This document shows, in pieces, positions 6,531-14,941 of a DNA stretch of 22,469 nucleotides. Source of the stretch: Actinomycetota bacterium. Lineage in GTDB: Bacteria; Actinomycetota; Actinomycetes; S36-B12; UBA5976. The stretch's first letter is position 1. Every line of letters begins with the position of its first letter. The notes beneath the pieces were generated by a model that made no database searches, had not been told where the DNA came from, and saw nothing but the letters and a program-made list of their open reading frames with translations. The translations under genes were made by a program, and so were the position numbers. The stretch covers positions 1-22,469 of the forward strand of contig RFTO01000004.1 of NCBI GenBank assembly GCA_009923375.1. The letters run 5' to 3'.

Positions 6531-7438
6531 CAGACCCGCAGGTAGCGGCGCAACGACAGTGCCGATGAGGCAACTGCGATACCGATACCGACGATGTACA
6601 CGACGGGGATGATCTGCCAAAGCGCATTCCATCCTATGAATGTGGTGAATTGGTATTCAGGCGCTAAGCGCTGATCGATCCCAAAGTGCTTGATGGCCAC
6701 CAGCACGCCGCCGGCCAACGTGGCGCCGAAGAAAGCAGAGACCGCTGCTTCAGCAATAAACGGCAAGCGCACATACCAGTTACTAGCGCCAACCAGTCTC
6801 ATGATGCCGATCTCTCGTCGACGAGAGAAGGCTGCCACGCGCATGGTGTTCACCACGAGCAGCACCGTCACCAACAGCATCGCTAGTGCGATACCGAGTG
6901 CGACGGTCTGCAAACCACTTAACAACTTGAAGAACTTGTCGAGCAACTTTCGTTGATCCTGCACCTGCTCCACGCCTGGCCGCCCGGCGAATTGCGACTG
7001 TATAACTGAGTACTGGCTCGGGTCGGAGAGTTTTACGCGGAACGATTCCGGCAAGGCTGAAGCGGAGACATTCTGCACGATCGCCGAGTTCGCGAACTGC
7101 TTCACGAAGCGCTGGTACGCCTGCTTCTTGCTTTCGTAAAAGACTGCCTCGACTAGCGGCGCCTGCGCGAGCAGATCTGCCTTGATCGCAGTGCGTTGTG
7201 CGGGGGTGACAGCGCCGCCGGAGCACGAGGGAACCTGGCTGTTATCGCCGCACAGGAAGATCGAAAGCTGGACTTTGTCGTACCAGTAGTCCTTCATGGT
7301 GGATACCTGCGCGCGCACCATCAAACCGGCTCCGAACAGAGCCAACGATGCGGCGATGGTGACGATGACTGCGATGGTCATCGTGAAATTACGCCGGAAG
7401 CCGACTCGAATTTCTTCGGCGACGAAACCCATCCTCAT
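6530..7438 (-). CDS. ftsX: Cell division protein FtsX
   Basis: 302 residues with the FtsX layout: a cytoplasmic N-terminus (VAEEIRVGFRRNFTMTIAVIVTIAASLALFG), a first membrane segment, an extracellular loop of about 140 residues, and three further membrane segments with the conserved RRREIGIMRLVGAS cytoplasmic motif between the second and third. The loop carries a Cys pair (FLCGDNSQVPSC) likely to form a disulfide. FtsX is the permease-like half of the FtsEX complex and transmits ATP hydrolysis to periplasmic or cell-wall hydrolases. ATG 7438 overlaps the ftsE stop as ATGA; a second ATG lies two codons later. The stop overlaps the start of the M23 hydrolase gene. Confidence 0.97.
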   Translation of the reverse strand: MRMGFVAEEIRVGFRRNFTMTIAVIVTIAASLALFGAGLMVRAQVSTMKDYWYDKVQLSIFLCGDNSQVPSCSGGAVTPAQRTAIKADLLAQAPLVEAVFYESKKQAYQRFVKQFANSAIVQNVSASALPESFRVKLSDPSQYSVIQSQFAGRPGVEQVQDQRKLLDKFFKLLSGLQTVALGIALAMLLVTVLLVVNTMRVAAFSRRREIGIMRLVGASNWYVRLPFIAEAAVSAFFGATLAGGVLVAIKHFGIDQRLAPEYQFTTFIGWNALWQIIPVVYIVGIGIAVASSALSLRRYLRV

Positions 7439-8124
7439 GTCAGATACCCGTATACGCCGCGCGCCTGATCACGCACCATCTCACCGTGGTGCAACTGAAT
7501 CACGCGCTTGCGCATTTGGTCGACAATGTTGGAATCGTGGGTGGCCATCACGACCGTGGTGCCGGTGCGGTTGATGCGATCGAGCAGCTTCATGATGCCG
7601 ACCGCAGTGGTCGGGTCAAGGTTGCCTGTCGGCTCATCTGCCAGGAGTAATGGCGGCCGATTGACGAATGCGCGCGCGACTGCCACACGCTGCTGCTCAC
7701 CGCCGGCGAGCTCATCGGGGTAGCGCTTCTCCTTACCTTCCAAGCCCACTAGTTCGATGACCTCGGGGACGACCTTCTTCACGTGTGCGCGCGGGCGGCC
7801 GATGACCTCGAGCGCGAAGGCGATGTTCTGTTCCACAGTCTTGTTGGGCAGGAGGCGGAAATCTTGGAAAACGGTGCCGATGCCGCGGCGCAGAGCCGGC
7901 AACTTCCACGACTGCAGCTTGTTGAGGTCCTTACCTGCAACGTAGATCGTGCCGGTTGTCGGGCGCTCCTCTTTGAGCATCATCCGCAGCAAGGTTGATT
8001 TACCCGAGCCGGAAGACCCTACGAGGAAGACGAACTCCCCCTTTTCGATGTCAAGCGAGATGTCCTGCAGCGCAGGGTGCGCGCCAGACGCGTAGGTCTT
8101 TGAGACTCCCTCCAACTTAATCAT
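7435..8124 (-). CDS. ftsE: Cell division ATP-binding protein FtsE
   Basis: ABC ATPase of 229 residues beginning MIKLEGVSKTYASG. Walker A is GSSGSGKST, the Q-loop lies in GTVFQDFRLLPNKTVEQN, the signature is LAGGEQQRVAVARA, and Walker B is LLLADEPTGNLD followed by the H-loop in VVMATHDSNIVD. The VFQDFRLLPNKTV segment is distinctive for FtsE. I chose ATG 8124 rather than GTG 8133 because AAGGTG (8131-8136 on the minus strand) is well placed as its Shine-Dalgarno sequence and contains that GTG. FtsE drives FtsX and, through it, the cell-wall hydrolase encoded downstream. prfB, the usual upstream neighbour in many actinobacteria, is absent here. Confidence 0.97.
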   Translation of the reverse strand: MIKLEGVSKTYASGAHPALQDISLDIEKGEFVFLVGSSGSGKSTLLRMMLKEERPTTGTIYVAGKDLNKLQSWKLPALRRGIGTVFQDFRLLPNKTVEQNIAFALEVIGRPRAHVKKVVPEVIELVGLEGKEKRYPDELAGGEQQRVAVARAFVNRPPLLLADEPTGNLDPTTAVGIMKLLDRINRTGTTVVMATHDSNIVDQMRKRVIQLHHGEMVRDQARGVYGYLT

Positions 8125-8164
8125 GGGGTTCACCTTATGCGGTGAATCTGAGTGTCCCCACGCA

Positions 8165-8214
8165 ACGCGGCGGTGGCACCGCGGGTTCTCACCCGAACAG
8201 CACCACCGCCGCGT
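8165..8214. promoter_or_regulatory. Long stem-loop in the ftsE upstream region
   Basis: A perfect 12-bp stem (8165-8176 with 8203-8214) encloses an inner 5-bp stem (8182-8186 with 8191-8195). It lies about 40 bp before the ftsE start and is not followed by a T-run on either strand, so it is not an ordinary terminator. A -10-like TAATAC lies at 8217-8222 on the minus strand, which would put the stem at the very start of the ftsE leader. Confidence 0.5.
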
Positions 8215-8261
8215 CCGTATTAGGTCACACGGTTATTGCTTGCGCCACCGCCGACGCAGGG

Positions 8262-8306
8262 CAAAAAAGACACCGCCGGGCTAGCCCCTATCGGCTAACC
8301 CGGCGG
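8262..8306 (-). terminator. Intrinsic terminator of the lipoprotein gene
   Basis: On the minus strand a GC-rich 14-bp stem with one G-U pair (8293-8306 with 8273-8286, 6-nt loop) is followed by GTGTCTTTTTTGCC. This is a classic rho-independent terminator, located just after the stop of the lipoprotein gene. It separates that gene from the ftsEX cluster. Confidence 0.9.
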
Positions 8307-8324
8307 CGATCTGAGGAAAGGGCG

Positions 8325-8906
8325 TTACTTCTTGCCGAACAGCGCCTTGCAAGAGCTCGCGTTGGAGAACGCCTGCTTTAGCTGGTCGTTCTTGGAGCTG
8401 GTGAAGTCCTTATATCCCTGCACGAGCAGAGATGCGGCGGCGACTGTCTGCGTCATTGCTCCGGCCAGCTCAGTTGTGGCACCGATGGCGCCGCCGATGC
8501 TGGTGGCCTTGGACACTTTCGTGCTCGCTGTTTGCACCAATGCCCACGCGGTGTAGAGCGCCTGCTCGTCCTTGCGCAGAGTCTGCATGGCGCCGGTGGT
8601 GTCGTTGTTGATCGTCGATGCCGCAGACCATTGCTGGTCGACCGCAGCGACCGCAGTCTCCAGAGCTGAGTACTTCTGAGCCACCTTCGCCTTGTACCCA
8701 GCGATATCTGAGATGGACGGCGACTTCACTGCATCAGCTAAATCGGTGGCGGCAGTCTTCAGCTCGGATCCTGCGGTACAGACCGAATCCGCCCACTTCT
8801 GGGTGTCGCTAACGGACGAGGAACCAGAGTTCCCTCCGCATGCGGCGAATGCAGTCGCAGCTAGCGCGAGTGCAGCGATGGCGGCGGCGAACTTCACGAC
8901 CTTCAT
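8325..8906 (-). CDS. Putative lipoprotein, function unknown
   Basis: 193 residues with an N-terminal signal MKVVKFAAAIAALALAATAFAACGG; the FAAC at residues 20-23 is a lipobox, so Cys23 is likely lipidated. After a Gly/Ser linker, the rest is mostly helical-looking, rich in Ala, Thr, Ser and Lys, with a second Cys near the C-terminus (SCKALFGKK). Phrases such as WADSVCTAGSELKTAATDL and LRKDEQALYTAW resemble small actinobacterial lipoproteins of unknown function, and I cannot name a family. AGGAGG sits 6 nt before the ATG. It diverges from kgd across about 200 bp and has its own terminator, so it is probably monocistronic. Confidence 0.8.
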   Translation of the reverse strand: MKVVKFAAAIAALALAATAFAACGGNSGSSSVSDTQKWADSVCTAGSELKTAATDLADAVKSPSISDIAGYKAKVAQKYSALETAVAAVDQQWSAASTINNDTTGAMQTLRKDEQALYTAWALVQTASTKVSKATSIGGAIGATTELAGAMTQTVAAASLLVQGYKDFTSSKNDQLKQAFSNASSCKALFGKK

Positions 8907-9105
8907 ATGGCCCTCCTATAAGCGTAGGCGAATCGTAACGCGTCCAGACTGCTTCAGAACAAGTGTCCGTCGGCGGCGGCGTTGCGCCAGCAGACGGCAT
9001 GAACCGCGTCCACGGGCGCGGCGTAGGCTTAGCCGCTGAACCACAAAGGCTGCCGATTCATGTGCCGACCAGAGGCGCAATCGCGGCAAAGGAGGCCCCA
9101 GCTCG

Positions 9106-12100
9106 ATGAGCGCCGACGCCAGCACACCCGCTGCAAGCCCTGCTCACAGTGCCGCTTCGATGGAGGAGTTCGGCCCCAACCAGTGGTTGGTGGACGAGCT
9201 CTACTACCAGTATCTGGAGAACAAGTCCCTTGTGGATCCCGCCTGGTGGGACTTCTTTGCAGACTACCGCCCTGGGCAGATGCCCCAAGCAAACGTTGCC
9301 ACAACGACCACCGCTGCGGCCCTGGCCCCGACCATCGTTACACCTGCCATCGTTACGTCTGCCGCAACTCCCCCGCCAACATCGACGCCAACGTCATCAC
9401 CAGCTACTACTTCAACTTCGGCACCGCTAGCTCCTGCTCCCGCTACGACCAGCCCCACAGCAGTCACAGCGGAGCCATTGCGTGGACCTGCAGCGCGAGT
9501 TGTCGTTAACATGGAACAGTCTTTGACGGTCCCAACCGCAACCTCGGTGCGCGCTGTGCCGGCGAAATTGCTGGTGGACAACCGCATCGTTATCAATAAC
9601 CATCTCGCCCGCGGTCGCGGCGGCAAGGTGTCGTTCACCCACATCATTGGCTTCGCCATCATCAAGGCAATCAAGGCACTGCCGGCAATGAACAACTCGT
9701 ACGCCCTTGCCGACGGCAAGCCGGGCGTCATGCACAACACCCACATCAACATGGGTCTGGCTATCGATATGGCCAAGCCTGACGGAACCCGCCAGCTGCT
9801 CGTCCCCGTGATCAAGGGCGCAGAGGCGATGGACTTTGCCGAGTTCTGGACGGCCTATGAAGATGTTGTGCGCAAGGCTCGCACTAACAAACTCACCGTC
9901 GATGATTTCGCTGGTGCGACGATCTCGTTGACCAACCCAGGAACAATCGGAACTGTCCACTCGGTACCAAGATTGATGAGCGGGCAAGGGCTGATCATCG
10001 GTGTGGGCGCAATGGAATACCCCGCTGAATGGCAGGGGGCCAGCCCGGAGACCCTTGTTCGGCATGCCGTATCGCAGATCCTGACATTGACTAGCACCTA
10101 TGACCACCGCGTTATCCAGGGTGCACAAAGCGGTGAGTTCCTCCGCCTTGTTCACCAAGCGCTGATCGGCGACGCAGACTTCTACGACGAGATCTTCGCT
10201 GCGCTGCGAATTCCCTACACACCGATTCGCTGGGCTGCTGATGTGGCCACCAGTCACGACTCCGATCTTGATAAGGCAGTCCGGGTCCAACAGTTGATTC
10301 ATGCTTTCCGCGTGCGCGGACACCTGATGGCTGACTTGGATCCGCTAACAGACACTCCCCGGATCCACCCAGACCTCGAACTCGAAACTCACGGCTTGAC
10401 GCTGTGGGACCTCGACCGCGAGTTCCCCACTGGTGGCTTCGGCGGCAAGCCGTTCATGAAACTGCGCGACATCCTCGGTGTGCTGCGCGATGCGTATTCG
10501 CGACGCATCGCTGTGGAGTACATGCACATCGCAGACCAAGACCAGCGCTCGTGGCTGCAACAGCGACTGGAGAAGCCACACGAAAAACCTGCGCGCGACG
10601 AGCAACTGCACATCCTGGATTGCCTGAACCACGCTGAGGCTTTCGAGACTTTCTTGCACACGAAATACGTCGGCCAGAAGCGCTTCTCGCTCGAAGGCGG
10701 CGAATCGATGATCGCCCTCGTGGATGCCATGCTGCAGCGCGCTGCCGACGAAGGTGTGTCCGAAGTCTTCATCGGTATGCCGCACCGAGGCCGGCTCAAT
10801 GTGCTCGCAAACATCGCCGGCAAGAGTTACTCGCATATCTTCCGCGAATTCGAGGGAATCGGGGCGTTGGAGAACTCAGTCCAAGGCTCCGGCGACGTGA
10901 AATACCACCTGGGCACCGAGGGCACCTTCACCGCGCTCTCCGGCAAGAGCTGCGCGGTCTACCTCGCGGCCAACCCGTCTCACCTTGAAGCAGTCAACCC
11001 AGTCCTTGAGGGAATCGTTCGCGCCAAGCAAGACATCCTCGGTAACCCTGAAAACTACCCGGTGCTGCCCGTCTTACTTCACGGCGATGCGGCTTTCGCC
11101 GGGCAGGGAATCGTCGCCGAGACGCTGCAACTCTCACAGCTGGACGGTTACAAGACGGGTGGCACGATCCATGTGATCGTGAACAACCAAGTTGGTTTCA
11201 CCACCGACCCGCATGATTCGCGCTCATCGGAGTACTGCTCGGACGTTGCACGCATGGTGCAGGCGCCCGTGTTCCATGTCAACGGCGATGACCCTGAAGC
11301 AGTGGTCCGCGTGGCGCGCTTGGCATACGACTACCGCTCCACGTTCAACCGCGATGCTGTCATCGATCTGGTGTGCTACCGCCGTCGCGGCCACAATGAA
11401 GGCGATGACCCGTCGCTAACGCAGCCGGTGATGTATGCCCTAATCGAGAAGATGCGCTCGGTACGCAAGCGCTACACCGAGGCGCTCGTCGGCCGCGGTG
11501 ACATCACCGTGGACGAGGCTGCAGCGTCGCTGCAGGCCTACCAAGACCTGCTGGAGAAGGCGTTCGCCGAGACCCGCGAGGGGGCGTTGCCGACTGCGGC
11601 AGCGCCGACGATTGCAGCCAATGGGGCTTATCCGGCCACTGTGCACACTGCTATCACCGATGCCGCCATCAGCGCAGTCGTGTCAACGCAGGTGCACCTA
11701 CCAGAGGATTTCCATGTGCACTCGCGCTTGGCACCGCAGCTGCAGCGACGTGCCACGATGATCGACGAAGATGCCGTCGATTGGGGCATGGGCGAAACCT
11801 TGGCATTCGGCTCACTGCTGATGCAGGGCGTGAACATCCGCCTCGCTGGTCAGGATTGCCGCCGCGGCACTTTCTACCAACGTCATGCGGAGATCGTTGA
11901 TCGGATCACGGGTCAGCGATACAAGCCCCTGGCACAGCTGGCAAGCGACGGTAATAGCTTCGAGGTTTATGACTCGCTGCTCAGCGAATACGCCGCGATG
12001 GGCTTCGAATACGGCTACTCCGTCGCCCGACCTGGTGCATTGGTGCTGTGGGAGGCACAGTTCGGCGATTTCGCCAACGGCGCCCAGACCATCATCGATG

Positions 12101-12804
12101 AGTTCATCTCCAGTAGCGAGCAGAAGTGGAACCAAACATCCGGCGTCGTGCTGCTGCTTCCACATGGCTACGAAGGACAGGGGCCAGACCACTCGTCTGC
12201 GCGCTTGGAGCGCTACCTCGCCATGTGCGCTCAGAACAACATGACTGTCGCAATGCCGAGCACGCCAGCCTCCTATTTTCACCTGTTGCGCTGGCAGGCC
12301 CTCGCCGGGCATCACAAGCCGCTGATCGTCATGACTCCGAAGTCGATGCTGCGAGCGAAGATCAGCGCAAGTGCAAAGTCGGACTTCACCGACGCCACTT
12401 TCCAGCCGGTCATTGCCGACACCACGGTGTCGGCAGCGGGTGTGCGAAAGGTGTTACTCGCCGCCGGCAAGGTCGCTTGGGATGCAGTTGCCAAGCGCGA
12501 TGCAACTGGTCAGACAGATGTTGCAGTGGTTCGCGTGGAGCGGCTAGCGCCGTTGCCGTTGGATGAGATTAAGTCGGCCTTAGCCCTCTACCCCGCTGAC
12601 GCAGAGATCTGCTGGCTGCAAGAGGAGCCTGCCAACCAAGGTGGTTGGGGTTACATGCTGATGAACCTCGCCGAGCACCTGGACCGTCCGCTTCGGCGAG
12701 TGTCTCGCGAGGCCACGTCGTCACCGAGCGTCGGATCGCTCAAGGTGCACGAGTTGGAGCAGGCAGCGCTCATCGAATCTGCACTATCGACATCGTCACA
12801 CTGA
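9106..12804 (+). CDS. kgd: Multifunctional 2-oxoglutarate metabolism enzyme (E1/E2-type Kgd)
   Basis: 1232 residues, the length of actinobacterial Kgd/OdhA. Residues 19-57 are the conserved N-terminal tail (SMEEFGPNQWLVDELYYQYL). Residues 60-128 are a Pro/Thr/Ala linker, and no lipoyl domain is present, as usual here. Residues about 130-365 are a succinyltransferase-like E2 catalytic domain with its active-site His334 in TYDHRVIQG. From about 371 follows the thiamine-diphosphate E1 domain (AVRVQQLIHAFRVRGHLMADLDPL, HRGRLNVL). It has a cofactor-binding GDAAFAGQG starting at residue 660 and NNQVGF about 32 residues later, and ends with the transketolase-like C-terminal part (QEEPANQGGWGYM). It decarboxylates 2-oxoglutarate and passes the product to the shared E2/E3 of pyruvate dehydrogenase. 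Regulation by a FHA protein such as GarA/OdhI is known in the family, but no such gene is in the window. AAAGGAGG precedes the ATG. Confidence 0.97.
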   Translation: MSADASTPAASPAHSAASMEEFGPNQWLVDELYYQYLENKSLVDPAWWDFFADYRPGQMPQANVATTTTAAALAPTIVTPAIVTSAATPPPTSTPTSSPATTSTSAPLAPAPATTSPTAVTAEPLRGPAARVVVNMEQSLTVPTATSVRAVPAKLLVDNRIVINNHLARGRGGKVSFTHIIGFAIIKAIKALPAMNNSYALADGKPGVMHNTHINMGLAIDMAKPDGTRQLLVPVIKGAEAMDFAEFWTAYEDVVRKARTNKLTVDDFAGATISLTNPGTIGTVHSVPRLMSGQGLIIGVGAMEYPAEWQGASPETLVRHAVSQILTLTSTYDHRVIQGAQSGEFLRLVHQALIGDADFYDEIFAALRIPYTPIRWAADVATSHDSDLDKAVRVQQLIHAFRVRGHLMADLDPLTDTPRIHPDLELETHGLTLWDLDREFPTGGFGGKPFMKLRDILGVLRDAYSRRIAVEYMHIADQDQRSWLQQRLEKPHEKPARDEQLHILDCLNHAEAFETFLHTKYVGQKRFSLEGGESMIALVDAMLQRAADEGVSEVFIGMPHRGRLNVLANIAGKSYSHIFREFEGIGALENSVQGSGDVKYHLGTEGTFTALSGKSCAVYLAANPSHLEAVNPVLEGIVRAKQDILGNPENYPVLPVLLHGDAAFAGQGIVAETLQLSQLDGYKTGGTIHVIVNNQVGFTTDPHDSRSSEYCSDVARMVQAPVFHVNGDDPEAVVRVARLAYDYRSTFNRDAVIDLVCYRRRGHNEGDDPSLTQPVMYALIEKMRSVRKRYTEALVGRGDITVDEAAASLQAYQDLLEKAFAETREGALPTAAAPTIAANGAYPATVHTAITDAAISAVVSTQVHLPEDFHVHSRLAPQLQRRATMIDEDAVDWGMGETLAFGSLLMQGVNIRLAGQDCRRGTFYQRHAEIVDRITGQRYKPLAQLASDGNSFEVYDSLLSEYAAMGFEYGYSVARPGALVLWEAQFGDFANGAQTIIDEFISSSEQKWNQTSGVVLLLPHGYEGQGPDHSSARLERYLAMCAQNNMTVAMPSTPASYFHLLRWQALAGHHKPLIVMTPKSMLRAKISASAKSDFTDATFQPVIADTTVSAAGVRKVLLAAGKVAWDAVAKRDATGQTDVAVVRVERLAPLPLDEIKSALALYPADAEICWLQEEPANQGGWGYMLMNLAEHLDRPLRRVSREATSSPSVGSLKVHELEQAALIESALSTSSH

Positions 12805-12829
12805 TTCATACCGAAACTGGAGACCCGCC

Positions 12830-13012
12830 ATGTATTTCACCGATCGAGGTATCGAAGAGCTTTCCAACCGTCGGGGTGGAGAGGACGTGACCTTGGGCTG
12901 GCTCGCTGAGAAATTGGCCGAGTTCGTTGATGACAACCCCGACTTCGAGATTGCTATCGAGCGTTTTGCGACCTGGCTCGCGCGGGACGATGAAGCCGAG
13001 GACGACGACTAA
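12830..13012 (+). CDS. DUF6104-like small protein
   Basis: Sixty residues: MYFTDRGIEELSNRRG, then EDVTLGWLAEKLAEFVD, NPDFEIAIERFATWLAR and an acidic tail (DDEAEDDD). It matches what I know as the DUF6104 family, short actinobacterial proteins of unknown function often encoded right after kgd. It starts 25 bp behind kgd with GGAGA before the ATG and is probably co-transcribed. It is convergent with the dehydrogenase gene, whose stop lies 9 bp further on. The acidic, soluble, two-helix appearance suggests a protein-binding role, but none is established. Confidence 0.88.
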   Translation: MYFTDRGIEELSNRRGGEDVTLGWLAEKLAEFVDDNPDFEIAIERFATWLARDDEAEDDD

Positions 13013-13020
13013 CAAGACGG

Positions 13021-13992
13021 CTAATCCAGCGTCAACACGGCCTTGCCGAGCAACGTGCCCGAGTGCATCGCCTCGAACGCTTGAAGCGCCTGCTCAAGCG
13101 GAACCTCCATACCGATATTCGGCCTAAGGCCCGTGCGTTGCAAGAGTTCGAGCAGCCCGTGAAACTCCTCGAGTGTGCCCATCGTGGATCCGTGAATGTT
13201 GAGTTGCAGGAAGAACACTCTCGCCAGATCCGCCGGCGGGTTTGCGCCGGTGGTGGCGCCCGAGACGACGACTGTGCCGCCTGGCTTGAGCGCTTTCAGT
13301 GAATGCGCCCATGTCGCCTCGCCGACGGTTTCGATGACCGCGTCCACTCGCTCTGGCAATCGAGCCCCAACCTCAAATACACCGTCTGCCCCCAGTGATG
13401 CGGCGTAATCCCGGCGCTGCTCAGAGCGCGATGTCGCCCACACGCGGTAGCCAGCGGCCTTGCCGATCGCGATCGCAGCGGAAGCCACTCCCCCCGCGGC
13501 ACCTTGCACCAACACTGTGTCACCTGGCTGCAGGCCACTCTTGGTCTGCAGCATGCGATACGCCGTCAACCACGCGACCGGCAGAGAAGCCGCCTGCTGC
13601 CAGCTCAGCCATTGCGGCTTGGGGATGAGATTGCGCGAAGGCACTGCGACGAATTCGGCAAAGGTTCCTGGGTGGCGCTCAGAGAGCAGTGAGCGATTCG
13701 GGTCCGTCGTCTCATCCCCTGTTGCGTGCGGATCCGCGATGACTGAGTGGATGATGACCTCGTCGCCAGTCTCCTCGTCAACACCTGCCGCTTCGCAGCC
13801 CAAGATCATCGGAAGCGCATCGATACTGAGTCCGACGCCGCGCAAACTCCATAAGTCGTGGTGATTCAACCCTGCCGCTTTAACTCTTATCCAACGCCAA
13901 TTCTTAGGCGCCTCGTGGCGAGGGACATCAGCCAGAGACAACCCGCTGAGTGGATCGGTATCGCTAAACGACACCACGGAGACTGCGCGCAC
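13021..13992 (-). CDS. Zinc-less medium-chain dehydrogenase / quinone oxidoreductase-like
   Basis: 323 residues of the MDR superfamily. The GroES-like half includes AAGLNHHDLWSLRG and PMILGCEAAGVD; the catalytic-zinc Cys of alcohol dehydrogenases and the four-Cys structural site are missing. The nucleotide-binding half has VLVQGAAGGVASAAIAIGKAAGYRVWAT (Rossmann glycine motif) and LKALKPGGTVVVSGATTG. The EFHGLLELL...VPLEQALQAFEAMHSGTLLGKAVL end is typical of NADPH:quinone reductase-like enzymes. The substrate cannot be assigned. It is convergent with the kgd-linked small gene and followed upstream by sodX on the same strand, 42 bp away. Confidence 0.88.
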   Translation of the reverse strand: MRAVSVVSFSDTDPLSGLSLADVPRHEAPKNWRWIRVKAAGLNHHDLWSLRGVGLSIDALPMILGCEAAGVDEETGDEVIIHSVIADPHATGDETTDPNRSLLSERHPGTFAEFVAVPSRNLIPKPQWLSWQQAASLPVAWLTAYRMLQTKSGLQPGDTVLVQGAAGGVASAAIAIGKAAGYRVWATSRSEQRRDYAASLGADGVFEVGARLPERVDAVIETVGEATWAHSLKALKPGGTVVVSGATTGANPPADLARVFFLQLNIHGSTMGTLEEFHGLLELLQRTGLRPNIGMEVPLEQALQAFEAMHSGTLLGKAVLTLD

Positions 13993-14034
13993 GATGCCAC
14001 GCTACCGCCGGCTGGCTGATGCAAGCGGCGCGCA

Positions 14035-14352
14035 TCACGGCTGCGTGGGAAGTTTCCGCAAGACCCTGCCGCGGATGAGGGTTACATCCACCCATCCGAA
14101 TCGCCAGGAGTCATCAGTCTTGCTCATGTCCGGGTTGTCCCCTTCGAGCCACAGCTGCCTGCGCCCACTTTCGGAGCGAGCGTCGGTGATGCGCTTGATG
14201 ATGTAAAGCCCTTTGCGCTGGGGATGCTCAAGCACCACCACATCACCACGGCCGACACCCAGCCAACCGCTGATCAACAGCACATCGCCATCGCTGTAGG
14301 TCGGATGCATGGAAGTCCCGGCGACCCGAACTCGCGCCAGCATCCCGAACAT
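14035..14352 (-). CDS. sodX: Nickel-type superoxide dismutase maturation protease (SodX)
   Basis: About 105 residues from ATG 14352 (ATG 14343 possible); the open frame runs further up to 14511, but that would overlap sodN. It is an S26 signal-peptidase-like protein: RVAGTSMHPTYSDGDVLL holds the catalytic Ser, and GLYIIKRI the catalytic Lys, followed by WLEGDNPDMSKTDDSWRFGWV, the signal peptidase box. Such proteases are encoded beside sodN and cut the short N-terminal extension of pro-NiSOD so that the nickel hook can form. The divergent placement with sodN at 14470 makes the assignment strong. Confidence 0.93.
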   Translation of the reverse strand: MFGMLARVRVAGTSMHPTYSDGDVLLISGWLGVGRGDVVVLEHPQRKGLYIIKRITDARSESGRRQLWLEGDNPDMSKTDDSWRFGWVDVTLIRGRVLRKLPTQP

Positions 14353-14469
14353 GCGGCCAAGCCTGCCATCTAAGTGCGCGCCTGAACACCCGCCGCTAGG
14401 CTCGCAACCGCACCGCTTCTGCGGCAGCCACCTGACATGCCAGTCGAGAAACAGTTGTAAGGAGCCACA

Positions 14470-14868
14470 ATGCGCTTGTTCACTGCGCCGATCATGACCG
14501 TCCACGCCCACTGCGACCTACCGTGCGGTATCTACGACCCCGCCCAAGCCCGCGTCGAGGCACTGTCGGTGAAGGCCTGCATGGAGAAGTACCACGCTTC
14601 CACAGACGCAGACTTCAAGGCACGTGCCGTCGCCATCAAGGAAGAGCGCTCGGACTTGGTGAAGCATCACCTCTGGGTCCTGTGGACCGACTACTTCAAG
14701 GCACCGCACTTTGAGAAGTACCCGCACTTGAACACGTTGTTCAACGAGGCGACCAAGCTCGCTGGCGCTGGCGGCACCAAGGGAACCACCGATGTTGCCG
14801 TGGCAGATTCACTTATTGCCAAGATTGACGAGATCGCTGAGATCTTCGCCGAGACCAAAAAGGCCTGA
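14470..14868 (+). CDS. sodN: Nickel superoxide dismutase precursor
   Basis: 132 residues. After a 13-residue extension (MRLFTAPIMTVHA) comes the nickel hook HCDLPCGIYDP, with ligands His14, Cys15 and Cys19 (His1, Cys2, Cys6 of the mature enzyme). The remainder is a four-helix bundle (ARVEALSVKACMEKYH, HHLWVLWTDYFK, FNEATKLAGAGGTKG). Mature NiSOD is a hexamer dismutating superoxide in the cytoplasm. Cleavage between Ala13 and His14 by the divergently encoded SodX is expected. TAAGGAG precedes the ATG at good distance. The 117 bp between the two genes probably hold both promoters; I could not pick out a nickel- or metal-responsive operator. Confidence 0.97.
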   Translation: MRLFTAPIMTVHAHCDLPCGIYDPAQARVEALSVKACMEKYHASTDADFKARAVAIKEERSDLVKHHLWVLWTDYFKAPHFEKYPHLNTLFNEATKLAGAGGTKGTTDVAVADSLIAKIDEIAEIFAETKKA

Positions 14869-14906
14869 CGAAAAGCCTCACGTCTGAGTCAATTCAGACA
14901 ACTGTG

Positions 14907-14941
14907 GAAGACGGCGGCGCTGCTACAGCGCCGCCGTCTTC
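14907..14941. terminator. Shared hairpin between sodN and the serine hydrolase gene
   Basis: A perfect 15-bp stem (14907-14921 with 14927-14941) with loop GCTAC. The loop contains the stop codon of the minus-strand serine hydrolase (CTA at 14923-14925), and the right arm encodes its last residues. It follows the sodN stop by about 40 bp, so it can act as a terminator for convergent transcripts in both directions. A smaller 6-bp hairpin lies at 14882-14899. Confidence 0.75.

Noticed and set aside
9106..9500. Missing lipoyl domain at the Kgd N-terminus as a possible deletion
   Set aside because: Actinobacterial Kgd/OdhA proteins normally lack a lipoyl domain. The Q in HRVIQG is, as far as I recall, also found in mycobacterial Kgd.
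9427..10323. 298-codon frame antisense to kgd
   Set aside because: It lies fully inside the well-conserved E2 domain of Kgd and shows no protein-like features of its own.
14353..14511. Longer sodX frame starting at 14511
   Set aside because: It would overlap the start of sodN on the other strand, and the extra residues do not resemble signal-peptidase-like proteases.
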